Shown: positions 1 through 8,530 of the stretch, in pieces
Layout of the letters: each line of letters begins with the position of its first letter
How positions within the stretch are numbered: position 1 is the stretch's first letter
Assembly: GCF_030269445.1 (NCBI RefSeq)
Contig: NZ_BSTJ01000009.1
Coordinates: 310,001 to 374,000, forward strand
Reading direction: 5' to 3'
DNA from: Actinoallomurus iriomotensis
GTDB taxonomy: Bacteria; Actinomycetota; Actinomycetes; Streptosporangiales; Streptosporangiaceae
Length of the DNA: 64,000 nucleotides
The notes under the pieces: generated by a model
What the model was told of the DNA's origin: nothing
The model's input: the letters and a program-made list of their open reading frames with translations, nothing else
Database searches by the model: none
Translations under genes and position numbers: made by a program

Positions 1-622
1 GGCCCTGTTCGAGGGCGATGACGACCGCGCGGGTGCGGTCGGCGACGTCGAGCTTGGCGAAGATGCGGAGCAGGTGGGTCTTCACCGTCGCCTCCGCGAT
101 GACCAGTCGCCTACCGATGTCGGCGTTGGACAGGCCGTCGGCCACCGCGTTCAGCACGTCCACCTCTCGCGGGGTGAGCGTCGTCGGCGCGGGGCGCCGC
201 ATCCGCGCGACGAGGTGCTGGGCGACACGTGGGGAGAGGACGGTCTCGCCGCGGGCGGCGGAGCGGACGGCGTCGATGAGCTGCTCGCGCGTGGTGTCCT
301 TCAGGAGGTAGCCGACCGCGCCCGCCTCGACCGCCCGTTCGATGTCGGCGTCGGTGTCATAGGTGGTGAGGATCAGCACACGGGACGTGGTGGGACCCTC
401 GACGATCCGGGAGGTCGCGGCGACGCCGTCGAGGACGGGCATCCGCAGGTCGAGCAGTACCACGTCGGGGGCATGGCGCTCGACGAGTTCCACCGCCTCA
501 CGGCCGTCCGCGGCCTCACCGACGACGTCGATGGTCGGTTCGGCGGCGAGCAGGGCGGTGACACCCGCCCGCATCGCCGGATGATCACCGGCCACGACGA
601 CCCGGAGCACGTCCTTGGGCAT
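1..622 (-). CDS. LuxR-family two-component response regulator (3' end cut by window)
   Basis: This is the DNA-binding response regulator of a NarL/LuxR-type two-component system. The N-terminal receiver domain has the phosphoacceptor Asp near residue 58 in VVLLDLRMP and the conserved Thr/Lys segment LILTTYDTD...GYLLKD. The C-terminal LuxR helix-turn-helix reads LTPREVDVL...ATVKTHLLRIFAKL, so only the last few codons lie beyond base 1. The ATG at 622 lies 1 bp after the stop of the upstream sensor kinase, so the two genes are almost certainly co-transcribed with the MMPL gene ahead of them. Family knowledge: the phosphorylated receiver dimerises and activates promoters, probably including that of its own transporter operon. 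Target genes are not visible. Confidence 0.93.
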   Translation of the reverse strand, partial: MPKDVLRVVVAGDHPAMRAGVTALLAAEPTIDVVGEAADGREAVELVERHAPDVVLLDLRMPVLDGVAATSRIVEGPTTSRVLILTTYDTDADIERAVEAGAVGYLLKDTTREQLIDAVRSAARGETVLSPRVAQHLVARMRRPAPTTLTPREVDVLNAVADGLSNADIGRRLVIAEATVKTHLLRIFAKLDVADRTRAVVIALEQG

Positions 623-623
623 G

Positions 624-1763
624 TCACTCCTCAACGGGAAGCACGGCGAGAACACGGGTGCCCTCGCCGGGCGCGCTGGTGACGGTGAGCTCGCCGCCGA
701 GCTCGGTGAGTCGCCGGCGCATCCCGGCGAGGCCGAACCCGTGGGCGTCCGCGACCGAGAAGCCATGGCCGTCATCGGTGATCTCCAGCTCGACGCCGTA
801 CGGCCGTGCCGCGAGGACGACGCCGACCGTGGAGGCGGCGGCGTGCTTGCGGACATTGGCCAGCGACTCCTGGGTGCAGCGCAGGAGCGCGATCCGGGTG
901 GCCGGGTCGCAGTCGACGTCGGCCAGATCGGCGTCGACGGTGATGCCGGTGTCCTCGGCGAAGCGATCGACGGTGCGTCGCAGTGTCCGGGAGACAGAGT
1001 CGGCCGCGATCGTCTCCCGAGGGGACGAACCGACCAGCACTCGCGCCTCAGCGAGGTTCTCGCGTGCGGTGCGCTCGATCGACGACAGTCGCCGGGCGGC
1101 TCCGTTCGGATCGTCGACCAGGTCGGACCGGACCGCCTCGGCGAGCACGACGATGGACGCGAATCCCTGGGCGAGAGTGTCGTGGATCTCGCGAGCGAGC
1201 CGTTCGCGTTCCTCGGCGGCCCCCTGCCGCCGGTGCGCCTCGGCCAGGTCGGCGCGGGCCGTCACCAGCTCGCCGTCGAGGCGGCGGGCGCGGGCCTCGG
1301 CCCGGTCCGCGACGCGCCGGACGGCCAGGGCGAGCGTGGTGCCCGCGGCGTACGCGACCAGAGTCACGACCGAGTTGCCGGTGGCGAGGCCGCCGTCTCC
1401 CAGCGCTCCGCCGCCGACCGCCGCCGCCGCACCGGCCCCGCTGAGCAGCACCGGCCACCGCGCGCTCCGGGCGGGTAGCCAGAAGTACGGGAGCGACATG
1501 AGGTAGAGGGACGCGGCCCCGCCTCGCAGGAACGACACCACCCCCAGCCCGGCGACCAGCGCGTAGGGGAACCAGGGGTGGCGTCCGGGACGGCGACCCG
1601 ACACCGCGCAGGCGAGACCGAGGGCGATCGGCACCGCCAGCGACCAGCTCCGCGTGCCCGGCGGATCGTCCAGCCCGGCCACGAACTCGGGGACCGGGCC
1701 GAACAGGACCCACAGAGGCACGTACCAGCGGAGAATCGGGGTCTGGTCGTCGGAGGCCGGCAC
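624..1763 (-). CDS. Sensor histidine kinase (HisKA_3 type) with N-terminal membrane segments
   Basis: This is a 379-residue NarL-family sensor kinase. Residues about 1-150 hold several hydrophobic helices and form the membrane sensor. A coiled-coil leads into the HisKA_3 dimerisation motif EIHDTLAQGFASI with the phospho-accepting His near 194. An ATPase domain follows, with an N-box (ESLANVRKHA), G1 (DDGHGFS) and G2 (GFGLAGMRRRL). I chose the GTG at 1763, five bases after the MMPL stop. A longer open frame runs upstream only inside the MMPL gene and is not credible. It should phosphorylate the regulator encoded next. The signal is unknown, but the transporter in the operon suggests that an exported lipid or drug is sensed. 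Confidence 0.9.
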   Translation of the reverse strand: MPASDDQTPILRWYVPLWVLFGPVPEFVAGLDDPPGTRSWSLAVPIALGLACAVSGRRPGRHPWFPYALVAGLGVVSFLRGGAASLYLMSLPYFWLPARSARWPVLLSGAGAAAAVGGGALGDGGLATGNSVVTLVAYAAGTTLALAVRRVADRAEARARRLDGELVTARADLAEAHRRQGAAEERERLAREIHDTLAQGFASIVVLAEAVRSDLVDDPNGAARRLSSIERTARENLAEARVLVGSSPRETIAADSVSRTLRRTVDRFAEDTGITVDADLADVDCDPATRIALLRCTQESLANVRKHAAASTVGVVLAARPYGVELEITDDGHGFSVADAHGFGLAGMRRRLTELGGELTVTSAPGEGTRVLAVLPVEE

Positions 1764-1768
1764 GGCGA

Positions 1769-3901
1769 TCAGCCTACGTTCTCCAGCACGTCCGAAGCGG
1801 AGGCGGGCACGGGCCTCCGCCGGGACGGCCACCATGCCGTCCGTCCGAGAAGCAGCAGGAGCGCGGGGAGGATCACCAGCCGGATCACGAAGGCGTCCAG
1901 CAGCACCGCCACCGCCAGGCTGAATCCGATCTGCTTCATCTCGATCAGGTGCAGCGGGACGAAGGAGGCGAACACCGTCACCATGACGATCGCGGCGCTG
2001 GTCACCACTCCGGCCGAGCCGCGGATGCCCTCCAGCGCGGCGGTCCGGGCGGGCACGCCACGCCGTACCGCCTCCTGGACCCGGCTGAGTGTGAACACCT
2101 GGTAGTCCATGGACAGCCCGAACAGGATCACGAACAGGAAGAGCGGCACCCGGGACCCGATGGAGCCCATCGAAGTGAAGCCGAGCAGCCCCTCGGCCCA
2201 ACGATGCTGGAAGACCGCCGTCAGCACGCCGAGCGAGGCCGCGGCCGACAGAAGGTTGAGCCCGACACCGGCCAGGCCCAGCACGATCGAACGGAACGCC
2301 CACGCGGTGATGACGAAGGTGACCAGCAGCAGCGCGCCCAGGATGATCGGCAGGCGGTGTTTCTGGTGCTCGGGATAGTCGGCGTAGCGGGCGACGTCGC
2401 CGGTCACCGCGACCTCGGCTCCCTGCAGGCCGCCGACCGTGGCCGGAATGTGGTCGGTGCGCAGCCGATCGAGTGAGGCCTGCGCCCGCTTCTCGCTCGG
2501 GTACGCCGGGACCGGTACCTCCAGCATGGTGATCCGGCCGTCGGCCGAGGTGCGCGTTCTCGTCCGCCCGGAGTACAGCGGGTCGGCCGTCACCCGGTGA
2601 GCCAGCGCGTCGAGCGCGGTGACCACCTGTGCCCGGCGCTCGGGGGTGGCCTTGACGACGACCTGGTTCACCGACTTCAGCTCGGGGAACGCCGCGTTGA
2701 CACGGTCGAAGGCCTGCATGGCGGGCAGGTCGCGGGAGTAGGTCTCCCGGCCGACGTCGGTCAGCCTCATGCCCAGGAGCGGCCCCGCCAGGGCGAGCAT
2801 GGCGGCCACCGCGACGCCCAGCGCGAGCGCCGGGCGCTCGGCGACCGGACGCAGCACGGCCGAGGTGAGTCCGCCGCCCCCGGACCGCGCCGCCCGCCGC
2901 GGCGTACGGCGGCCGAGCTTGGCCAGCAGCGCGGGAAGTACGGTGAGGGAACTGACCACGGCCGCGACGGTGACCACGATGGCCCCGGTCGCCAGCGAGG
3001 CGAAGATGACGTCGCCGGCCAGGTACAGGGTCGCGCTGGAGGCGGCGACGGCCAGCCCGGAGACGACGACCGCGCGTCCCGAGGTGGCCGCGGCGATCTC
3101 CACGGCGGCGGCTCGTGAGAGCCTTCCGCCTGAGCGTGCTCGCTCCTCGCGGTCCCGCTTGAGATAGAAGAGCGTGTAGTCCACGCCGACGGCCATCCCG
3201 ATCAGCAGGATGACGTTCGTGCCGACGCCCGCGTCGGGGAAGACGTGCGAGGCCACCATCGACAGCCCGATGCCGGCCATGATCGAGGAGACCGACAGCA
3301 GCAGCGGCACCACGGCCATCACCACGGAGCGGAAGACCAGCAGCAGGACGATCAGCGTCACCGGCAGTGCGATGAGCTCGGTCCGGGACAGGTCGTCGCC
3401 CCGCTGGCCCTGCACGTCCTTGCTGATGGAAGGGCTGCCGGACTCTTCCACCCGGAGCCCCGGATGGGCCCGCTGAACCTCGGCGGTCTGCGCGAGCAGT
3501 GACGCGACGTGCTTCCTGCCCTCCAGTTCGGGTCCCCGCATCGTCACGTCGACCCGTACGGCCCGCCCGTCCGCCGATCGGACCGGCGCGGCCACCGACT
3601 CGACCTCCGCGAGCCCCGACATCCGGCGGCGCACCTCCGACGCGACCGCGCCGTCCGGCCGTCCGGCGCCTTTCACCGAGATGAGGACACGTTCCACGGG
3701 TTTCTGCTGGAGCCCGCCCTGCGCCGCCAGCGCTTCGGCCCGCCCGGCCTCACCGACCCGGTAGTCCTGCGAGGTGGCGGCGTGTCCGCCGATCGCCAGG
3801 CCGCATCCGAGGCAGATGACGACGAAGACGATCCATCCGGCGATCGCGCGCCAGGGGTGATGGGCGCTCCACCGCGCCACACGTACTGAGGGGTTCTTCA
3901 T
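1769..3901 (-). CDS. MMPL/RND-family membrane transporter
   Basis: This 710-residue protein has the MMPL architecture: one N-terminal helix (about 15-40), a large extracytoplasmic domain, a block of five or six helices from about 170, a second extracytoplasmic domain and a second helix block up to about 700. Conserved transmembrane motifs such as GVDYTLFYLKRDREE and GLSMDYQVFTLSRVQE carry the proton-relay Asp-Tyr pairs of the family. MMPL proteins export lipids, siderophores or hydrophobic drugs using the proton gradient. It is the first gene of an operon with the downstream sensor kinase and response regulator. A perfect 18-bp palindrome lies about 60 bp upstream of the ATG. The substrate cannot be read from sequence. 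Confidence 0.92.
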   Translation of the reverse strand: MKNPSVRVARWSAHHPWRAIAGWIVFVVICLGCGLAIGGHAATSQDYRVGEAGRAEALAAQGGLQQKPVERVLISVKGAGRPDGAVASEVRRRMSGLAEVESVAAPVRSADGRAVRVDVTMRGPELEGRKHVASLLAQTAEVQRAHPGLRVEESGSPSISKDVQGQRGDDLSRTELIALPVTLIVLLLVFRSVVMAVVPLLLSVSSIMAGIGLSMVASHVFPDAGVGTNVILLIGMAVGVDYTLFYLKRDREERARSGGRLSRAAAVEIAAATSGRAVVVSGLAVAASSATLYLAGDVIFASLATGAIVVTVAAVVSSLTVLPALLAKLGRRTPRRAARSGGGGLTSAVLRPVAERPALALGVAVAAMLALAGPLLGMRLTDVGRETYSRDLPAMQAFDRVNAAFPELKSVNQVVVKATPERRAQVVTALDALAHRVTADPLYSGRTRTRTSADGRITMLEVPVPAYPSEKRAQASLDRLRTDHIPATVGGLQGAEVAVTGDVARYADYPEHQKHRLPIILGALLLVTFVITAWAFRSIVLGLAGVGLNLLSAAASLGVLTAVFQHRWAEGLLGFTSMGSIGSRVPLFLFVILFGLSMDYQVFTLSRVQEAVRRGVPARTAALEGIRGSAGVVTSAAIVMVTVFASFVPLHLIEMKQIGFSLAVAVLLDAFVIRLVILPALLLLLGRTAWWPSRRRPVPASASDVLENVG

Positions 3902-3960
3902 GCCGTCAAGGCTGGTCGCCGGGCGGTGTCCCGCGACAGCATCGACCGGTCCAACCTGCC

Positions 3961-3978
3961 GTCCACCGATCGGTGGAC
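3961..3978. promoter_or_regulatory. 18-bp perfect palindrome, likely repressor operator
   Basis: The sequence GTCCACCGATCGGTGGAC is identical to its reverse complement. It lies between the divergent MMPL gene (ATG at 3901) and the gene starting at 4053, where a TetR-type dimer would bind. No TetR gene is nearby, so the binding protein would be encoded elsewhere. Confidence 0.6.
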
Positions 3979-4052
3979 AAGCGACGTCCCGGCGCGAAGC
4001 CGGCCTGCGAAAAATGCGCCTTATGCGAGGTTTTATCCATTAGTCTCCCGCC

Positions 4053-5186
4053 ATGGGGAGCATGATCGCGCTGCTGGTGCGCTCACCGTACGAGGTGGCC
4101 CGGCTGCGCAGTTCACAGCACTGGCCAGGGGACTTCACCGAAGAGACCGACTGCGGAGACGGCTGGCGGGCGGCCTTCTCCGACGACGGGCCGCAGGACA
4201 TGAACGGAGCCGTCCAGGCCTACACGCGGGAGACCGGCTGTCCGGCCCTGCTCTTTTTCATCATCGACAAGCGATGCGCTCTGGTTCACGCCGCGGTGCC
4301 GGGTGGCCCGACCCGTCACGCGATCCTCGGGCTGCGGACCGCGATGGGCGCCGGCATCGACACCACCGGCTATCAGATCGCGGAGACCCGGCAGGAGCTG
4401 CTGGCCTGGGCCCACGCGGCGGGTACGGCGCCACGTCCGGACATGCTCGACACCGTCCTGTTCCACGACGGCGGCGATGACCTCGGGATCAAGCTGACGG
4501 CCGGGCTGTTCGCCGGCCTGGGCATCCCCGACTTCCGTGACACCAACCCGTTCGAGCCGTCGGTGGGGCAGGAGGACAAGGTCGTCACCGGGCCGAAGCA
4601 GGAGGTGGACGCCGAAGCGGTGCTGCTCGCCCGCTCGCCCGTGGAGATTCCGAGACTCCGCGCCGCGTACGGCTGGCCGGGCGGCTGGAACCACGAGCAG
4701 AAGTTCAAGAAGAACTGGCGTGCGGCCAGTTCGGGCGAGTGGCCCGACGACACCCATGGGGTGCTCAACGCCTTCGCCACCGAGACCGGCGGTCCCGTTC
4801 TGCTCTCCTACGTCACGGACGCCGGATTCGTGATCGTCAAGGGCACCTCCCGGCCGGGGCAGTACTGGGAGACCGTCCTCGGGCTCGACGCCGCGCACGC
4901 CGTCGGACACGGCGCCAACTACGACGAGTCCGATATCTACCCCTTCTACAAGAACTCCCGCCTCTGGTCGGCGGACGCCGGACTGACGAGCGACGACCAG
5001 ACCCTGCGGATCGCGTACGAGCGCTCCGGCGCCCTGGGCGAGGAGGTGCCCCTGCTGTTCGTGCTCTACGCCGGATTGGGCATCCCCGGCTGCGAGCACA
5101 TCCCGCCGTACTGGGACGGATCCGCGCTGGAGCCGGACGCCAGCGGATGGGTGATCGTGCCGAGTTTCCAGATCACGTTCGGCTGA
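4053..5186 (+). CDS. Uncharacterised protein with two tandem homologous halves
   Basis: I do not recognise a named family. The 377-residue protein is built from two copies of one domain, about residues 5-165 and 190-350. Shared landmarks are LLVRSP.EVARLR / LLARSP.EIPRLR, W.GG/GD, GWRAAFS / NWRAASS, a D.GA / THG segment, ETG.PALLF / ETGGPVLLS and a closing AGLGIP. The second half keeps a more acidic, aromatic insert near YDESDIYPFYK. There is no signal peptide or membrane helix, so it is probably cytoplasmic. A TAGTCT -10-like hexamer lies six bases before the ATG and no Shine-Dalgarno is seen, which fits a leaderless message. It faces away from the MMPL operon across a palindromic operator. 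Confidence 0.72.
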   Translation: MGSMIALLVRSPYEVARLRSSQHWPGDFTEETDCGDGWRAAFSDDGPQDMNGAVQAYTRETGCPALLFFIIDKRCALVHAAVPGGPTRHAILGLRTAMGAGIDTTGYQIAETRQELLAWAHAAGTAPRPDMLDTVLFHDGGDDLGIKLTAGLFAGLGIPDFRDTNPFEPSVGQEDKVVTGPKQEVDAEAVLLARSPVEIPRLRAAYGWPGGWNHEQKFKKNWRAASSGEWPDDTHGVLNAFATETGGPVLLSYVTDAGFVIVKGTSRPGQYWETVLGLDAAHAVGHGANYDESDIYPFYKNSRLWSADAGLTSDDQTLRIAYERSGALGEEVPLLFVLYAGLGIPGCEHIPPYWDGSALEPDASGWVIVPSFQITFG

Positions 5187-5198
5187 CCGGCGACGGGG

Positions 5199-5990
5199 TC
5201 AGTGGATCTTGGCCGCGATGAGCCGTACGAGGCCGCTCCCGATCTGCTGGAGTGCGAGCGTGTCCGGGTCCTTGGCCAGGTCCACGGTACGCGGCGGCCG
5301 GCCGGCGACCTTGAGCGTGACGTCGCTGGTCGGCCGCTCCCAGGACGGCAGCCCCTTGTAGGAGAAGCCGACCTTGAAGACGATGTGCTTCTCCCGGCAG
5401 GTCCACCCCCCGTCCTGGAAGCACTCGGGCGCTCCCAGGTCGTGCCGGACGACGGGCTTGGCCGTGGCCAAGGTCGTGCGCTCGGAGTCGAAGTCCTTCC
5501 GCATCTGCTCAGCGGAGCCGACACGGTAGACGTCGACGCTGATGATCGTCCCGTAGTTCATCGTGACGCCGGCGTCGTCCACGTAGTCGCCCTGGAAGGC
5601 GAAACCGATCGAGCAGCGCGCCCGGGGGACGGCGCCGATCTCCGCGCCGCTCGGCCCCTCCGTGTAGTGGATCTCCTGCGGCGAGAACGAGAACTTCACG
5701 GCCTGCGGGAACATCGCCTTGAGCTCCGCCTGACTCAGGAGGGAGCAGGCGTCGGGCCACTCGGCCAGGTCCGCGTACCCGAGCCGGCACTCCTCTTTCG
5801 CGCACCGGGTCGACGACGGAATCGCCACCTGCCGGGTGTCGGGCCGGGGAGCCAGCACCTCGACGGTCGTCGGCAGCATGGACTTCGGCCGGTGCGGCGT
5901 ACAGGAGGCGAGCACGAGTACGGCCGGCACCAGCGCGGCGAGAATCTTTCGCAAGAGCGGCACACCGTTCAAAGTGATCAAAGGCGGCAT
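5199..5990 (-). CDS. Putative lipoprotein, unknown function
   Basis: The protein has an N-terminal signal of the lipoprotein type: positively charged LLRK, a hydrophobic core, then lipobox VLASC, giving a lipid-anchored protein of about 230 residues. The mature part has several Cys residues (CAKEEC, CSLL, C in RARCSIGF, ECFQDGGWTC), which suggests disulfides in an extracytoplasmic fold. This composition is typical of actinobacterial DUF3558-like lipoproteins, but I cannot confirm the family. Start choice is uncertain: ATG at 5990 is used, and a GTG at 5963 directly before the signal core is equally good. It converges on the duplicated-domain gene with only 12 bp between stops. Confidence 0.78.
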   Translation of the reverse strand: MPPLITLNGVPLLRKILAALVPAVLVLASCTPHRPKSMLPTTVEVLAPRPDTRQVAIPSSTRCAKEECRLGYADLAEWPDACSLLSQAELKAMFPQAVKFSFSPQEIHYTEGPSGAEIGAVPRARCSIGFAFQGDYVDDAGVTMNYGTIISVDVYRVGSAEQMRKDFDSERTTLATAKPVVRHDLGAPECFQDGGWTCREKHIVFKVGFSYKGLPSWERPTSDVTLKVAGRPPRTVDLAKDPDTLALQQIGSGLVRLIAAKIH

Positions 5991-6073
5991 CGCGCAGACT
6001 AGCGGCGCGCACCGGAGGGGACTCGCCATCGCGTGCACCGGCTCTCGCCACTGCGCGCACCGGTGGCCGTGGG

Positions 6074-6778
6074 TCAGGCGCTGTCCGGTGACTCGCCGGT
6101 CTCGACGACTCTGCGGGCGATCTCGCGCAGCTTGACGTTGCGCTCCTGCGACGCGCGTGACAGCAGCGCGAACGCCTGGTCGGTGGACAGCTTGTGGCGT
6201 TCCATGAGGATGCCGACGGCCATGCCGATGTCCTGGCGGCTGGAGATCGCGATGTGCAGGTCGGCTTCGGCGCGGGCGTTGGCGAACGCCACGGCGGCGT
6301 GTGAGGCCAGCAGCCAGCCGACCTGCTCGGAGTAGTCGTTGAGCGCCCCGGGCCGGGAGGAGTACAGGTCGAGCGCGCCGAGGTTCTCCTCCTCGGTGAA
6401 CAGCTTGAACCCGATCATGCTGCCGATGCCCAGCTCACGCGCGTGCGGCACGTAGCGCGGCCAGCGCTCGGCCTCGTCGCGCATGTCCTCCACCAGATAG
6501 GACTCCGCCTTGGTGCGGACCGCGTCGAAGCAGGGCCCCTGGCCGACCTCGCCCTGGATCCGGTCGGAGGTGAGGACGAGGTCGTCGGTGGCGGCGAGCG
6601 TGTGCACCCGGCGGTTCTGGAGCACCATGATGCCCGCGGCCTCGCAGCCCTGGACCAGGTTGACCGCGTGCCGCGCGATCCGGTCGAGCGTCTCCTGCAG
6701 GGAGTCCTGGGCCAGAAGATCACGTGCCATCTGGGCCAGCGCGGTGGCCAGCTCGGCCGGCACCTCGTCATTCGCCAT
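6074..6778 (-). CDS. GAF and ANTAR domain-containing regulator
   Basis: This 234-residue protein has a GAF sensor domain (about 15-160; note FTEEENLGALDLYSS) followed by a C-terminal ANTAR RNA-binding domain (about 165-230) with the typical SSRQDIGMAVGILMERHKLS segment and a final helix VKLREIARRVV. ANTAR proteins bind paired hairpins in nascent mRNA and prevent transcription termination. I chose the ATG at 6778 because AGGAG lies at good spacing before it, so the in-frame upstream ATG at 6814 is unlikely. It appears to be monocistronic. GAF-ANTAR proteins are numerous in actinomycetes, and the ligand and RNA targets are unknown. Confidence 0.93.
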   Translation of the reverse strand: MANDEVPAELATALAQMARDLLAQDSLQETLDRIARHAVNLVQGCEAAGIMVLQNRRVHTLAATDDLVLTSDRIQGEVGQGPCFDAVRTKAESYLVEDMRDEAERWPRYVPHARELGIGSMIGFKLFTEEENLGALDLYSSRPGALNDYSEQVGWLLASHAAVAFANARAEADLHIAISSRQDIGMAVGILMERHKLSTDQAFALLSRASQERNVKLREIARRVVETGESPDSA

Positions 6779-6903
6779 GCGGCACTCCTGTTCGTCACGG
6801 CCATTCAACCCCATACCGCGCGCCCCCGGCCCATAACCCGGCAGAGGACACGGACGTCGTCTCTCCTCGCGGCGGGTGAGGTGCGGCGGGTTACCGTGGC
6901 GTC

Positions 6904-7536
6904 ATGCCGTGGTCCTCATATGGGTCTTTTCTCCTCTTCGCCGTCGTCCTCGTCCTGATCCCCGGTCCCGACTTCGCGGTGGTGACCAAGAACACGCTCG
7001 CGGTCGGCCGCTGGCGCGGCGCCTGGTGCGCGGGCGGCGTCGCGGGGAGCAACGCGGTGCAGGGCGCCGCGGCGGCCACCGGTCTGGGCGCGCTGATCGT
7101 ACGGGCCCAGCCCCTCTTCGCGGCGATCAAGTGGGCCGGCGTCGCGTACCTGGCGTTCCTCGGGGTGCAGGCGGTCCGGTCGGCGATCCGCGGCGACTAT
7201 GCGCCGCTCGGTGACGGCACCGGCGGACGGGGCGCGGCCGGCGCGGCGTTCGGCGGATGGCGGCAGGGGTTCCTGTCCAACATCACCAACCCGAAGGTGC
7301 TGGTCTTCTACCTCGCCGTGCTGCCGCAGTTCCTCGGCGCCGGCGAGGGACTGCCGGTGCTGCTCGTCTTCGCGCTCAGCCACGCGCTGCTCTCGCTGTC
7401 GTACCTGCTGGTGCTGACGGCCTTCCTCGACCGGCTGCGCGGGGTGCTCACGCGCCGCCGGGTACGGCGCGGGCTCGACGCGGTCACCGGCACGGCGCTG
7501 CTCGGCTTCAGCGCGCGGCTGGCGGCGGAACGCTGA
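6904..7536 (+). CDS. LysE/RhtB-family amino-acid exporter
   Basis: This is a 210-residue membrane protein with about six helices and the family signature IPGPDFAVVTKNTLAVGRWRG near the N-terminus, followed by GVAYLAFLGVQAVRSA and GFLSNITNPKVLVFYLAVLPQF. RhtB/LysE proteins export amino acids or their derivatives such as homoserine lactones. TACCGT lies six bases before the ATG with no ribosome-binding site, so a leaderless transcript is likely. Its 3' end overlaps the convergent dehydrogenase gene by 29 bp. Confidence 0.93.
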   Translation: MPWSSYGSFLLFAVVLVLIPGPDFAVVTKNTLAVGRWRGAWCAGGVAGSNAVQGAAAATGLGALIVRAQPLFAAIKWAGVAYLAFLGVQAVRSAIRGDYAPLGDGTGGRGAAGAAFGGWRQGFLSNITNPKVLVFYLAVLPQFLGAGEGLPVLLVFALSHALLSLSYLLVLTAFLDRLRGVLTRRRVRRGLDAVTGTALLGFSARLAAER

Positions 7537-8482
7537 CCTCGAGCAGCGTCTTGCCCACGGTGGCCCGCGCCTCGATCGCCGCGTGCGCGTCCGCCGCGCG
7601 CTCCAGCGGGAACCGCTGCCCGATCACCGGGCGGAGCCGGCCGGCGGCGGCCTCGGCCAGCGCGCTCGCGGTGAGCGACCGCGCCTCTTCCGGCCTCATC
7701 CGGGGCCGTACGAGCGTGACTGCGCGCGTCGCCGCCAGTTCGTCCGGGATGTCCGCCCACGTGCCGCTCGCGAGGCCGTACGTCAGCATCCGGCCGCCGC
7801 GGTCGAGCAGGTCGAACGCCGAACGGGCCACCGAACCGCCGACACCGTCGAAGACCACGTCCACCCCGCCGACCGCCTCGCGTACGCGCTCCTCCCAGCC
7901 GGGCTCGCGGTAGTCCACGCTCACGTCGGCGCCCAGGTCGCGGGCCAGGGCGGTCTTGCGCGCGCCCCCGGCGACCGCGACCACCACGGCCCCCGCCGCG
8001 TGCGCGAGCTGGACCAGCAGCGTGCCCACGCCCCCTGCGGCCGCCTCGACCAGCACGCGGTCGCCGGAGGCCGGCCCGGCGGCGCGTACGAGGAACGTCG
8101 CGGTCCGCCCGTCGGCCAGCAGCGCCACCGCGGAGTCGAGGGCGAGGCCGGACGGCACCTCGACGAGGGCGTCGGCGGCCACGACGGCGCGCTCGGCGTA
8201 CCCGCCCGAACCGCCCAGCCCACCGACCACCCGGCGCCCGGTCAGGTCCGGCGAGACGCCGTCGCCGACGGCGGAGACGACGCCACCGACACCGTTCCCC
8301 AGCACGGTCGGCGGCCGTACCGGGAACGGCCCGCCGCCTCTCCGTACCTGCGTCTCGACGAACGTGATGTTGGCGTAGGCGACGTCCACCAGCACCTGCC
8401 CGGGCCCGGCCTCCGGGTCGGGCGCGTCTCCGGCGACGAGCACCTCCGGACCGCCGAACTCCCGCAACCACACCGCGCGCAT
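7508..8482 (-). CDS. Zinc-type MDR dehydrogenase, quinone oxidoreductase-like
   Basis: This 324-residue medium-chain reductase has an N-terminal GroES-like domain (about 1-120) and a Rossmann NADPH-binding domain with the AAAGGVGTLLVQLA motif near residue 145. The structural and catalytic zinc cysteines of alcohol dehydrogenases are absent, which places it with the NADPH:quinone reductase (zeta-crystallin-like) branch. It likely reduces quinones or enones in the cytoplasm. The gene stands alone and its stop lies inside the 3' end of the convergent LysE-type gene. The substrate is not predictable. Confidence 0.9.
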   Translation of the reverse strand: MRAVWLREFGGPEVLVAGDAPDPEAGPGQVLVDVAYANITFVETQVRRGGGPFPVRPPTVLGNGVGGVVSAVGDGVSPDLTGRRVVGGLGGSGGYAERAVVAADALVEVPSGLALDSAVALLADGRTATFLVRAAGPASGDRVLVEAAAGGVGTLLVQLAHAAGAVVVAVAGGARKTALARDLGADVSVDYREPGWEERVREAVGGVDVVFDGVGGSVARSAFDLLDRGGRMLTYGLASGTWADIPDELAATRAVTLVRPRMRPEEARSLTASALAEAAAGRLRPVIGQRFPLERAADAHAAIEARATVGKTLLEVSVPPPAAR

Positions 8483-8530
8483 GAGACCCCCTCCGATCGG
8501 TACCGGGGAGTCTGCTTCCTCAACCGAGGT

